From: Atrichornis clamosus
Lineage: Eukaryota; Chordata; Aves; Passeriformes; Menuridae
Direction: 5' to 3'
Assembly: GCA_013400975.1 (NCBI GenBank)
Contig: WBMZ01000355.1
Span: forward strand, 124,001-188,000
DNA: 64,000 bases
Numbering within the stretch: the first letter of the stretch is position 1; the number at the start of each line of letters is the position of its first letter. Positions 12,605-25,700 of the stretch are shown here, piece by piece. The notes under the pieces were generated by a model. That model was given only the letters and a program-made list of their open reading frames with translations, was not told the origin of the DNA and did no database searches. Both the position numbers and the translations under genes were made by a program.

Positions 12605-14400
12605 ATAAGGGCTGATATCCAAATAATTTAGTGTTTGTTCAATTCTTATTAGCTAAATTATCTCTTGACCTAAATCTTTACATCTCTTTGTCCAAGCTCT
12701 CAATTTCTACTACTATAAACACTCATATAATTAGTTACTGACTATACAGGGTAGATTTGCTTAAAATTACACAGCAATAGATGGATGAATGTACTTTTTA
12801 ATTGTTAGTTTAGTTTCTTACCATCTGCCCCACCTTCTGTTGCAAGGCTCCAGTCATGCACATAGCCTGACAAAAGGCTTAACATAGCACAACATGCCCC
12901 GTTTGGCTTAAAAAAATCATTGCCTCAGTTTCCTTCTATTCATGCTGGATGGAGTTTCCTTCTACTCATGCTTCTCAGAGATTTACCACCAAGCTCGAGT
13001 ATCTCTCTTGGCTCAGCTTTACTTTTCAAACATAGACAGTTAGGTCAAACTACCACATCAAAACAATTTCTCTCAGCCCAGCCCCTGAGGCCGCCTTCCT
13101 GCTCTCCTCTAAAGGGAAGGTCAGCACTTCCTAAGGTTTATTACACCAGCCTGCCTCCTTTACGACTTTCTCAGATGGGGCTTTGCACTCCACAAGGACC
13201 AGTTGAGTTCTTTATAGCTCAGCCTGAGAAGAAGAGGCCTGGCTGTATTTCTTCTGGCCCTGGGGTGGCAGACAACCTCCAACAGTGACACAGGATGACT
13301 GCAGATGACTGGTGTTACACCTTCTCCCAACTCTGAAATGCAACACTTGGGGTCAGAATAAGATGGTGGATGACTCACATGCCAGGGAAAGAAAATAAAA
13401 CTTGCAAGTTGTGGCCAGTTTGAATCTCTTCCCTCAAGACTGTTACACTTCCAAATAAGGATCACAAAAATAAAGTAAGGATCCCCTTGGCTGAAACTGA
13501 AACCGGTTTTGGGCAGCCAGAAGGCCTTGAGACCCATCCTTTTTCTTGCTTAGCCTTCCATCTTGTGTTCTTCTTCTTTTACACACCTCTATGAGTAGCC
13601 ATATATCAGGCTGCAACTTCATAAGGCTGCAGCATTTCTATTTTGTCAGAGAGTAATCGTCAGAAGTTCTCCACAGTAACTTCTGTATAGCTGACATCAA
13701 GAGATACTGAAGTTATTTTCCCATGACACTGCAGCTCATCAGTGGATGACAGTCTTCTTTATACTTCTACAAATTATTTCGTCCTTATTGTGTCTCATCT
13801 CTTTTTTTCTGCTCAAGGGCAGCATTTGCCTTAGAACACAGCTTGATTATGAATGATGTAAAACCATTCAGTCTTTAACAAAATCATTGAAGAATGAAAG
13901 TCCAAGAAGCAGAAATGAGATCAGAAATGTATATCCAGAACAGACTGGGTGCTTCCCTGTATAAGGGCAAAGTGATTTGTATTTTGCCATATTAAATATG
14001 TTTACCACAATCACACAGAAGTTGTTTTCCATTTTATTTTCTTTTTCATTCTAATCAATACAATGACAGCAGAAGTCACATAGATGCTTTTTGAATGAGT
14101 TAATTACTTCAGTGCTCTTAAAATAACTACTCATAATCTTCTGAAGTGACATGATTTTGAAAATCTCTAGCATTTAAGTAAATAAAAAATCAGATGTGAT
14201 CCTCACTTAACTCACTTAACTATTACTGCAACCTCACCCTGTCATGGCAGCGTATCAGGAAGCCTATTTCAGAGTCCATCAGTCAGCAAAAAATTCAAGA
14301 CAGAAGGAGGAACTGTATTTCCCAAAATGTTTTCCAGGGGTTGAAAGCTGGTTCAGGTGACAACACATACTCCCACAGTCTCTACTGCTGAAATGATCTT

Positions 14401-14482
14401 TGTGGGGTTTTTGGGTTTTTTTGTTTGTTTGTTTGTTTTTTGGGAGGTTTTTTTGGGGGTTTTTTTGGGTTTTTTTTTTTTG
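14401..14482 (+). repeat. T/G-rich low-complexity tract
   Basis: Runs of 3-5 G alternate with T runs and a (GTTT)n stretch, ending in 12 T. On the transcribed minus strand this reads as A-rich with CCC/CCCCC blocks. It contains three G runs of three or more within about 30 bp plus one GG, so it is only a marginal quadruplex candidate. It underlies overlapping open frames at 14279-14568 that are not genes. Confidence 0.85.
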
Positions 14483-14946
14483 CATACTGGTTTAAGAGTC
14501 TCATTTTCCTTAGCTGTTAAGAAATGTAAGTTAGTGTTAATAAAGTTGTAGTGTGCTGAACTCTGCAAATAACAAATAGTAGCGTGTCAATAAAAGAACT
14601 GATGTAAGTCAAGCCAAACTCCTGACCCTCACTGCCTTTATGAGTTCGTATTTGTTGCTGCTTTTCTTGTGGAAAGTTTAATTGCTTGGGGAAGAGAGGA
14701 GAAATGGAAAGGGCAAGCACACTGCAAAGTGCTGCATTTGAATAAAAGTGATATAGAAAAAATAGTTAATTGGATAACAAATAATTTGTGATTTGCAATC
14801 TTGCATTAATTCTGTTCCCCTGTAAAATTTTGAGACTTAAAAAAAAAATTATCTTGCCAAACCACATGTTCATAAGAAGCAGAACTGTATGTACACTTGA
14901 CAGTGTATCCAAAATACTTATAATTTTCTGTCAAGATGCTGTTAGG

Positions 14947-14967
14947 TTTTTTTTTTTTTTTCCTGTA
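14947..14967 (+). repeat. T15 run followed by CCTGTAG
   Basis: Fifteen T and then CCTGTAG. It looks like a strong 3' splice-acceptor tract on the plus strand (antisense to DLG2), or on the other strand like CTACAGG followed by poly(A). The same arrangement occurs at 26420-26445. Confidence 0.8.
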
Positions 14968-17041
14968 GACTTCCTATCTCTACTCTGGTGTTCACAGCCA
15001 AATTTGTAGAATGCTTTTGTCTCTCACATCTTTTACGGATGGCCTTAAAGTATGAATTGTTGCCGAAACTTGCAGGTTTTGTCAGAGCAAGTTTAGTCAA
15101 CAGAACATTCACAGAATATCTGATTGATTCCTAGTTTCCTAAATACATGCTATTTTTTTTTTTCCTGTCTTTCATTACTACAGTTGTCAAAGCCCTATCA
15201 ACTTTGTTACTGGTGCTCCTTAAAAAGTTGTCTATTGAATTTTACAATGGGAATGATCCTTTAGTTTAATGGCAGTAATGATCTGTAGGTTCAGAAAACC
15301 TTAGCTTTTCCTGAGTCCAAGCAATGCTGGTTTTCTCTTGTTCATGCACAATTTCAAAATACTTTAATACAAAGGTAAGTTACATCCTCTGTAGGCTTGG
15401 CACGCATTTGACAGAATTTCATAATTTGACATACATGCATCAAAATGCTAAAGCTTTTCAGATCTGGCCATTACAGTCAGGGCACTTTCTCACTTTCTCA
15501 CTCTGTGTAAGTAAGGCACACTTTTCTGAGGGTGATGTTGCTTTAGAAATAATGCTCTTTTTTTAAAAAAAAAAAAAAAGGATATTCATTTGGTTTTGTT
15601 TTTCAAGTCTTCTAATGCAGCACCTTCCTTTAAGTAAATGTTGCTGCAAGGAAATGTTAATTCATAAACTACAGTTGAGTTTATTTCAGGTGGTGGAAAA
15701 ACATCCCCTGCACAATGAAACATACTGTGAGACACTTTCATTTGAAGTTTGATGTTTTTTATACATTTTAATAAGTTTTTAAAAATCCCTTTGTATTCAT
15801 TTTTAATTTTCAGACTTCTGCTTAAGTGAAGTTGTAGCTTTCTTTTAAAAGGTAAAATATGAAACCAATACTTGTTTTCTACAGATATTCCAAACAGTCT
15901 GCCTGAAATTTTTGCAAATATTTGTTACGTCCAAAATTAATCTCTCAGAGGGAATCTTTTTAATAACAAAAACTGCTTTATAGAACACCAGTACCTGAGT
16001 CCTGGCTATGCTTGTTACCATCTTTGGCTTACGGTTCTTGCCTTAGGATACTACCATTTCAGATGAAAAAGACAACACCTTCTCCCATGAGACAAAAAAA
16101 ACCCAAACCAAAACAAAAAACGTCACCACCTTCCAAAAACTACATTCATTCTGGCTCTGCAAGACCGGGTTTCTCCAAAAAGTACTCGACAGTATGAGAA
16201 AGTGACAGCTAAGAATGAAACAAGTTTAGAAAACTGTGGGGAATAACTTTTTTTCTTGCAAGAGGCAGGAGAAAAAAAAATACTAAGAGCTGTGGGCAAG
16301 CGGAGTGAATCAAGTAACATAGCCTATAAATGAGACAAAAGATTGACAACTCTGACCCTAATTGGCAGTCATGGGAGGATTAGATACAGACCGGGATTTG
16401 ATGCGGCTCTGAAATAGTCAATGAAAGACTTTCTCTTTTTCTCCGCATTGAAGCAGATCATGTTTCTTAGTTTGGCACCTAAGATGGTTATAGGGAGCAA
16501 ATACCTCTAGACGTACCAAGTCGAAAAAGAGGATGATCATGTGAGATTGCTGAAAAGATCTGTGGGTCCTGAGTACTTTTACAGACTTTGTTCAATAAGA
16601 TTTTTCTCCACAAAGTACTTCTCACCTATAAAATACAACTCTCCTTTATTCACCTGAGAATGAAGCTATACAGGATTTTTTTCTGCCTTTCACTCAGCCA
16701 TGCTTAGTTGAACGTCACGTATATGGTGGGGGTGTTATCTGTCACTCAACAATGCCCAGTTCAACACCACACAGCCACACTGCAAACAACAGTTTAACAA
16801 GTTAATGTTTCATCCCACTGAAACAAATAGGTGATTTTACAATATGCAAAACATTTCCATCTAATTCAAGATTTTGATAAAAAATATTTGTTAAACCCAC
16901 CTACTCAAGGCACTAAGATCTCTAAGACAGGAGTCTGCTTTGCAATTCTTTCACAATCTGGCATTTATACTAGCATTCTTTTCATGTTCTGAAGAAACTG
17001 TGGCACATTCTAAATAACCAACCCATTTTCTGCCATACTGT

Positions 17042-17578
17042 GTGTGGTTCTTTTGCCATCTCCCACTCTTAACACTAAAAGTTTCTAATCCTGCCACATC
17101 TAGTCCTGTCTTTAGACTTCAATCGTTCCAGCAATGTTTTCAGGTATTTGCACATGCTATACTGTATTGTACTTGTCTTCTCCAGTGTTTTGTCCAAAGC
17201 CCCAGTTTCAAAAGACTCAACATCAAAGCTGCATTTGTGTCTCATTCAGAGAACAAGAACATTTGCATATTTATCAGAGTACTGCTGAACTCTTTTGTAC
17301 TTTCAAATCTACTCAAGAGTAACATAATTCATGAAATTCTCACTTCTCCCACGTACACTGGCACACTCCCCAGAGTCAGAGTTTTGAGACTCCATAGTTA
17401 TATTATGCTCCATATGGTACAGATTTTCATCTCTCATGGTGCCATTTGTTTTCAAGCCCCTTATCAGGTTCAGCACATTCATTACAAAACCACAATACAC
17501 GACTACAACTGCTTCGTATGCTTACTCTCACTTGTTAGCTGTAGAGTGATATTGTTCTCTCAGCTCTGCACAGATTAA
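17042..17578 (+). other. Longest open frame in the window, probably not a gene
   Basis: 178 codons from ATG to stop on the plus strand. The plus strand is pyrimidine-rich here, which lowers the chance of stop codons. The translation is rich in Cys, Phe, Leu and Ser, with no signal peptide followed by a clear domain, no repeats and no motif I recognise. No promoter or poly(A) signal stands out around it. It is antisense to DLG2 and within its intron. A lineage-specific gene cannot be excluded, but chance is more likely. Confidence 0.15.
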
Positions 17579-19635
17579 GTACAGTATGCAAGAGCATGAA
17601 TTTTAAAAAACGATCCAAGGGACTTGGGTTTTCATAATACAAATGAAATCTACAACACTGTAAAACAGCAAATTTAGAAAGGAATGAAACCACTTCCAAA
17701 GTGAAGCAACTCTTGCAAAAGTGCTTGTGTGTTCTTTGTTTCTACACAGATTGAAGCAAAAGAATAGATGTGAATGCTCTCTAGGTTTGGTTTTCACCAT
17801 TTAACCTCTATTAAGCTCCCGTTAACAGTCTCTGAGCTGTGAAAGACATGTATGCCTAGTTTTTTTCTTCAACATGTTTCTTGTACTACTTCAGTATTAT
17901 CTGTAGGAATTGTCTTTCCCAGCATCATGGGACCAAATGACCTTGCCTGTCATAGAGAAGTGAGGCAACCTATGTCCTCCTTTAGTTGGCTACGTGAAGT
18001 GAAAGCAAGCAAATGTCACAAAAAACAGTCTGATGAGTGAGTATGTGAAAACTAGAGTATGAGAGAAAATTAAATATTCCAAATTTTTCATCAAAACACA
18101 GATGCATGCTCTTTGGAGCAGGGAAATGCTGGTCCTGGGGAGTGAGATCCAGGCTAGCTCTAGACTTCTCATCAGCCAGACCCTGAAAGCTTTCTGACCT
18201 CCCAAGGCTACATGATAGAGTGAAAAAGTCAGATCAAGAAAAGGAAAGCGCCCACTAAGTGGTAACAGTAACTTGACATAAGGGGCTGGGGAAGAATAGG
18301 AGTTAAACACTAGAAGGAATTGAAAGAACAGCAAAGCCTATTCAAGAGACAAGCTTCTTATAAAACTTTGACATGATCATCAGTGAAACTTTCACAAGGC
18401 AATTATCTGCAAAAACTGAGGAAATTAAGACATGTTTAAATGTAACTCTGTGACAGAAGTAGACAGTCACATTTTGTACAAGGACTTAGGGAACAGAAAT
18501 CTGATTTTACTGAAGCTATGGAAACCAGTAGTGTTTAGCACATAGTGGTAGCAATTAAAAGGAAAGAAGAAAAACTCCTACTGCTGACTTCAGTTCCTCT
18601 CTAATGATGACACCCATCATCCCTTTCTGCTGATAATTCAGTGCTATGGAAACTGCAGTGGATGCCTCGAGATTATGTGGAAACTCCTTGGTTAAACCAG
18701 TTTGTAGCTCTTTGTTGAAAAAAATGCTGCATGCCTAAATGGGTTTATTTTGACAGATTGCACGATCACTATAACATTGCTGTGCAAAGTACTTAGGGGA
18801 ATTTGAGACCCCTGAAGTATCACAAGTGCTGGAGTAAACCCAAGTTCTAAGCTACTGTCTAAGCTATTGTTCTTTTCCATTTGACTGTCATATTCACAGA
18901 TATGAAATGAGTGTATTTAGTTCTCATCTAGCAATTTGGCTTGAGGTTTTTTTAGCATATTCTTAACATATTCCAACAATTTCTTGGATTTTATTTCTTT
19001 ACTGAAATACATATATGCTTAATCATTAAGGTTAAAATTCTGAAATGTTTACATCCATTATAAGATTTTGATAATATTTTCTTTCCAACTTTTATTTAAT
19101 CTCACATCAAAGGAAATTCATGAGTAAAACTCTAAATTTTCCTCCTTATTCAAAATCATGATCTTCAGGGCATGTAATCTGAAATAAAAAGCTAAACTAT
19201 TAATGAACTAAAAGGCCCCTAGGGCTTACAAGTCCGAGCACAAATCCTAGAGGCAAATGACTTACTGTATTACTGAGTATTCTTGCTGTTGCATCACTTA
19301 CCTTTCCAACACTGCACTACTCCAGTGGCTAAGCTTGCAGAGCTTAGCGTTATCTTCTCTTTTAATATAAATTAAAGCATGCCTTTGAAACACATTCAAA
19401 TGTTGAATAATACTTAAGACTTTTATTTCAGGCATTCCCCATGATGCTCAATTATAGATTTTAGTAAGAAATACAAAGAAGGAAAAATATCATAAAATGC
19501 AATTCACTTGTCTTTGTTTTTCACAGACACACATCTAAATATCATTTTCACAATGTTGTGCTGACCCTATTCTGTTGTAACATTTCCTTTCAGTGTCCAT
19601 TTTGTTTCTTATTCTTAGTAAACCTGACTGGCTAT

Positions 19636-19746
19636 GACCCTGAGCAATCAGAAACCACTTCAAAGCTGTCTGTCTCTGAGAAAGAGCTTGGACTAGATGA
19701 CCTCCACAAAATCCTTCCAAACTGAATTATCCTCTGCTTCTATGAA
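19636..19746 (+). mobile_element. CR1 LINE 3' end, decayed
   Basis: 'agcttggactagatgacct' followed by 'ccttccaaactg' and 'cttctatgaaa' is the CR1 3' terminus. 'accctgagcaatc' upstream corresponds to CR1 'gagcaacctg'. Divergence is high. Confidence 0.7.
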
Positions 19747-22700
19747 ACACAAGCATCAAAAATACAAAACATGTTCAAAATCTGCTGCCAGCCTAGGAAT
19801 CATTCAGTCACTAAAAACTGCCCTTCTGAATTTTGTCTTAGCAATTACACGATACTGAAATGTTTTGTGTATATGTTTTGTGTATATATGTTCACAAAAA
19901 TTCCTCTTTCAAGATTTATAATTGTCCACCCTTAAGTGCAGAGGCTTTCTTGACATGACCTCTATAACAGCCAGATGAAACTTATGGCTAAAGCTGCACC
20001 TTGTATAATTTTCACACAGGTCTTTGAAAGTAAACAAATTCATTTTGTCAAATGAGAAATGCACAATTCTTTACATTTAAAAAAAAAATTCATCTTACAG
20101 GTGTCTTTCTGGGAGGAAGAAGTAAAGAGGAATGTTTAACCAGGTATATGTTTGCCGGACTTGACTAAAACATTTCCTAGGCAATATTTCCTGTCCTTCT
20201 AGAAAACAGCTGAGATAAGATTAACTGTTCCTTTATCTACATCAACACTTTTCAAATGATCGGTAGTGCTCTGCATGCATCATGCACATATAGAAATAAA
20301 TACACAGAACACTGTGCAACAGATCTAGAGTACCATTCCCGACAGCTTTCATCTAATAACATGCAATATCAGATATTATTTTTTGTTGGAAGTTCAAAGG
20401 AATTCTAAAGTTCCCATATTCTACTTCTGGTAAGTGTCATGGTAATGAATCACATTGAGTCATAATAAAAATACCTAGGATAAGTTAATAGCAATTTTCA
20501 AGTTTAGTAACATTATTTTAAAGGTGTTTGTCAGTGATTCACTGGCAGAGAATAATGGTCTTGTGATTCATGGAAAAAGATAGCCCTTTCCTCCCCACCT
20601 GTACAAATGCCACTTTTGCCTTTTTGGAGATGGTAGGAAGGCAGGCTGGGGAAGAGACAGAGGCTAAGCCAAGTTTCCTACCAGAAGAAGGGAAGTTACA
20701 CTAGAAATTACCAATGTACACTTTCTAAGAAAAAAGAGAAGTCGACAAAGACATTTGCACTTGATCTCAGACTCTCTATGGAAAGACCAGTTGGAGAAGC
20801 CTCTGGGTCAAACGCAGATGTGTCTCTCTCACTGATAAGCTTATTTAAATATTGTAATGAGTTTGATGAGTAGAAATTTCAAAAGAATAAACCTATTCTT
20901 ATTGATGTCTGGCAGAAATGCCACCTATTTCAAAAGAAACAGACAGGCTACAAGTAAACACTTTTTGAAAATCCAACCTCTTAGTTCCTAACATTTCAGA
21001 TCTAGTTCTCTTAGTATTAACAGTATCGTTTCTGTCACTAAAGACCTATTTTGTTGCTTCATTTCAGGAGTAACCACTCTTAGAAATAAAGCTGAAATTT
21101 CTTTTATTGCTAGCATGAAAACCCATGAAAAACCAGCTTCCACTGTGTTCCTGGAACATATCCCACATATCACCCAGACAGTAAGCTAACAATGCAAAAT
21201 AAAACCTGGAATAAATAACTCTTCAGAAAGTGAAAAGAACTGTGGGACCCTGTGAGCATACTTCAGCAATGCAAATGGGTTTGAAATTTTACTCCGAAAA
21301 TAGTCAGAAAATAAGCAGTATGCTCCTGATATTATAGCCTCTTATGTTAACTTTACTTTTCAACAATATTGGAAAAATTCAGAGAAGGAAGCAATTTCAG
21401 TAGAAAAGAAAATTGCTACTAACTCCGCATTTGTAAGAACCCCAAGCAGTGAAGTTTTTCCTCTTTGTTTTACTCATGAATATGCATATTAACTATTGCT
21501 ACTTCAAGACTTGTTAATTCCCATGTCCTCTTTCTATTCTCTTTTCATATTCCATTCCCTTCAGAGCTAAGGAAGTGTACTGGGTTTTGATGCACAGCAC
21601 TGAATATTACTAGCATACTAAAATCCTCAGGAATAACACCGCTAAATTCCTGATTTCTAATATCAACAGAATATACGGAGCTACAAGAATGAGGAAGGAA
21701 TCTTCTTTTGGATGATTGTGCTTTTTTTTGTACAAAAGAGGTGTTATCCATTTTACCTGACTTTTAAAACATGTTTAGAACATTTTCAATTAGGGTAAGC
21801 ATGCTACATACCTCCTCTCTATACTGTATAGAAAGAGACTCTTCTGCACTGCAATTCATCAACATGCAAATTGGCACAAGTCAAAATGTTTCACACACAT
21901 TTATCAGTTGCAATCAACCTTCATTAAATAGTTTCTTAGTCCTAGCATGCAATTTGTGCTCTAAAATGAGAGAGAAAATTGAGGTAAGAAAGGGTTTTAA
22001 AAAGCAAGAAAGAGAGAGAATGAGATCAGAAAAAACAGCAGGTCGGTGATGAGGAACTCATCTGCACTGCAAAACCTGAACCAAACTACAGTTCTGAACA
22101 GGCACCACTGGGGTTTGCATTTCAAAGGAGTGCCCTAATCACTAGGCGCACTATCTCTGATCTAATGAATATATAATTGTATATTCAAAGTGGAACAGGT
22201 CCAACAGGAGAAAGACACACCTGAGCAAAGCTAGGCATTCATCACAGACAAATCCCTGTTACAGATCAGGGAGAGGAGGCATGTCAATCCCATTTTCCCA
22301 CACCCTGGATAAATATTATGATGATTGTGAATCCTTTTCCTTTCACTTTACCTATTTCCCCCAAGAAAACTTGTGAAAGAGAAAATTTCTGCCAGTGTGC
22401 AGTAGAGATAGATAGAAAATAAAAGGAAAAAGACACCTCAGAAAAGTTGGAGCTGCAATGTTTCACATACAACTCTCACACTGCTATCAGTGATATACAG
22501 CCAAAGGTAGAAACAATAACAAGAAACCACTGCTGGTAACTCAGTTTGTTTTTCTCAAGACTCCTTCTGGAAATTCACTACAGAGACAGTAGGTATTGCC
22601 CCGAAATATTTAACACAAGGAATCTGTATTATTTTCATTAATACATAATTAAATATTTATTTTCTTTTTTTAGGTTTAAAATCCTATTCAAAGCACAAGA

Positions 22701-25700
22701 AGAGTCATTTTAAGCATTAAGTTCCTCCCCATTCCCATGATATGCATCAATTTAATCTAAAGTTACACATATATTAATGCATATACCTTTTCTACAGCAC
22801 ACTGTCATTATACTTTGTAAAATCCACAAAATCTGTTCCGCATTAGAATTTTATTTTACATGCCTAAGTATACTTGTATAAATCTACTGCTAATAATGGC
22901 AACCTCCTTAAAAATCCGAAGGGGGGGGTGCCTGAATTTTCCAGCTGAAATAAGATTTGTCATTAAAACTCTATGGCTAGAGAAGAAATTACACATTGTC
23001 CCTGCAATGTAAGCTACTTCTTAACAAATGTATGTGAAGGGCAGAATTCTATCAAAGAAAAATTGTAAGTACTATGTCGAGTTATTTTTTAGCATCTATT
23101 AAGGCTTATCATTGTCTCCAAAATGTTATCCAACACGTAAAAAGATCCACGCAGAAGTTAAAGATGCACTTCTCTTATTGAGACCCTGATGGGATACATA
23201 TAAGCATAATCAAAAGAATCTCACCACTGAACAGTACATTTGACACTGGAAGCCTGTGGGATGTACTGTCACAGTGGCAATATAAGACGTGTCCAAAATA
23301 TTTAAGGCATGCATGTGCTTGTTTTATGCTGAAGCTGACACCATTGGAAGGGTTTAGGTTCTGAATAAAAACAACAATCAGTGAGTCAATAAACAGTTTT
23401 TCAACTGCCAAATGAAATGGCCATTAAAGGCTGGTCTTAAGAGGGGAAACACCTTAAAAAGATGTTTGTTTTCTCAGTCATCAGATGTGGTGGGATGTAT
23501 GAACAGGACAGGGGGGATGGCTGTTCTACATGAAGCAACCCAATTCAATGGCTGCTTCAGCTTTCTCTATAAAGCAATGTGACTGTTTTAACGATACCTG
23601 AAATTATACATAGCTTTGGTCTACATCGAGTATACTCAAGATTTCAATTAAATAAAAAGAAGTCCTTTATTTCTGGCAAAGATTTTTTTTTGAGAAATTT
23701 GTAAATTTGGTGTATGTGTGGGGTGTGTGTATATGTGTGTATGTGTAAGTACAACATATCTTGAAACTTTTTTCTTGATTCCTTTTATATTTAGGTGGGA
23801 CATCTGCCAATACAGCTGTAATAACTTACAGAATCCTGATCCATGTGAATCTCTCCCTGATATTTCCCTCCTGCATTCACTTCCATACCCCCTGCAGTAG
23901 TTTCCATAAGGATTTGTAAGTTTTCAAACTTTCTTTCCTACAACATGGAGTTAGCACAAGAGGACATTGGCACATAATGATGGGCAAATATCAGTCTGTC
24001 CCCTTCACTTATTCAAGATTCAGAAACACATCATGGGCTTTGCCTATTCTAAATTGTTACAACTATATGCATCAGTACAAAGGGGATAATAGATCTCAAT
24101 GCACTTAGTGATGTAACACTTCTAAGCCACAGAAATATAAAAACAGAAAAAGAAATTACTTGATATTAAGAAGCTAAACAGAGAAAGCAAATTTTAATTC
24201 TGATTAAGACTTCAGTTCAGTGACACAGAAACATTGTAGTTAGTAAATATTGAATTGGCTTACAAAAATACTAATATGCCACAAACATTTCTTACAGTTA
24301 ATGTAACAAGTGGCTTCAAGAAAATTCTTTGTAGAATTCAAGATATTTTATTAAAACAACAAATGAAAAAAATAGTGTGAGAATTTGGAATAAGAGAAAT
24401 TTCCGAAGCTTTTGAAAGCAAATTACAAGTTTTGCATGTGATTCTACTAGACAAGATTTCAACCTTTGCCTCAAGCAAGTGTTAGATCTGTGCCAAAAGC
24501 TGCAACATGATACTGAAATTTCAGAGATATCATTTTACATGTAAATTAATATTAAACAAATCAAAAGCTTGGGCATGTAGGTAAAAAAATATTTGACTTG
24601 ACCCTTGCTATCAAGCTCGATTTTACAAAAGTTCCATCTTTGAGCCTACACCACTACAACGTGTGACAACACCAAAGAGAGAACAGAACACGTTACATGT
24701 TTGGTATCACCATCCATCCTCTGTTCTCCCAAAGTGATCAATACTACTTTTAAGAGAAAATGCTTAAACAGCTTTGTTTCATTTAAAATAAAATGTTTCT
24801 GCAATAGTTATTTTAAATTATTTTTTAAAAATTATTTTCCAGTCAAATTTAACAATAATGAATAAAGAGCACTTTGATGAAATGGAGCAAACGCATGACT
24901 AACCCACTTCAGTAAGAAATCCCTTTTTAAAATTTACTGACTTACAAGGACAAATTAGTATTTTCTCACTGTCACCCTAGCTTCACACAATGATTCTTAA
25001 TTAGTAGGAATTTTTTTTAAATGCCAGCAGAAAGATGAAAGTCATGACAATTAACAGAAATATCTTCCTTTCAACAAAGTAACACAGCATACACAGAGCA
25101 GCAAGTCAGACTGCTTCTTTAGGAACATTTAGACACACAGGAAAGCAACAAAAATTCAGATCTAAACTTAAGTTTGTTCTGCATTATCTGTGAATGCATA
25201 TTTTTGTGTGACTCATCCACAGAGAGTGAACCTACAACTCAGACAGAACAAGTGCTATGAATACCAAATTTCAAAGTGTAGAGTGTTTATCCACCATCTG
25301 TTGTTCAAGAATTCCATAACTCTATTTCATAAAACTTTTCAAATTTAAATTTACTGTGTTAACTTATGAAATAATATACCAGGGTTCACTTGTCTTCATT
25401 TAATTGCACTGTAAACTTCTCCAAACAGGGCACTGTATTGAAAAGGGGATTATTTTTTGTTGGGCAATTAAAATTGAAAGGGAATATAAGCACATGGAAA
25501 TATGACTAAAACCCTAATTATCCCACAGAATGATACCCCAGTGAACATATAAGATTTACTCCAGATTTCATATCACACTCAGTCATTAGAAATAGATGAA
25601 AAGAATTGCCCTCTTTCTCAGCTTTGACGAGTATAAAAAAAAATTATATTCAGTTCTATTCAAAGTGGTCACTAAATAGACAAAAATTTAAAAATTAATT

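Larger units (their letters stand above)
9906..19635. other. Intron stretch without recognised gene
   Basis: AT-rich intron containing the palindrome at 10.2 kb, the TA tract, T/G low-complexity DNA at 14.40-14.48 kb and T runs at 14.95 and 15.15 kb. 12.84-13.56 kb is GC-richer than its surroundings and open in more than one frame on both strands. It has no recognisable protein similarity and could be a decayed repeat. The open frame at 17042-17578 is discussed separately. Confidence 0.6.
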
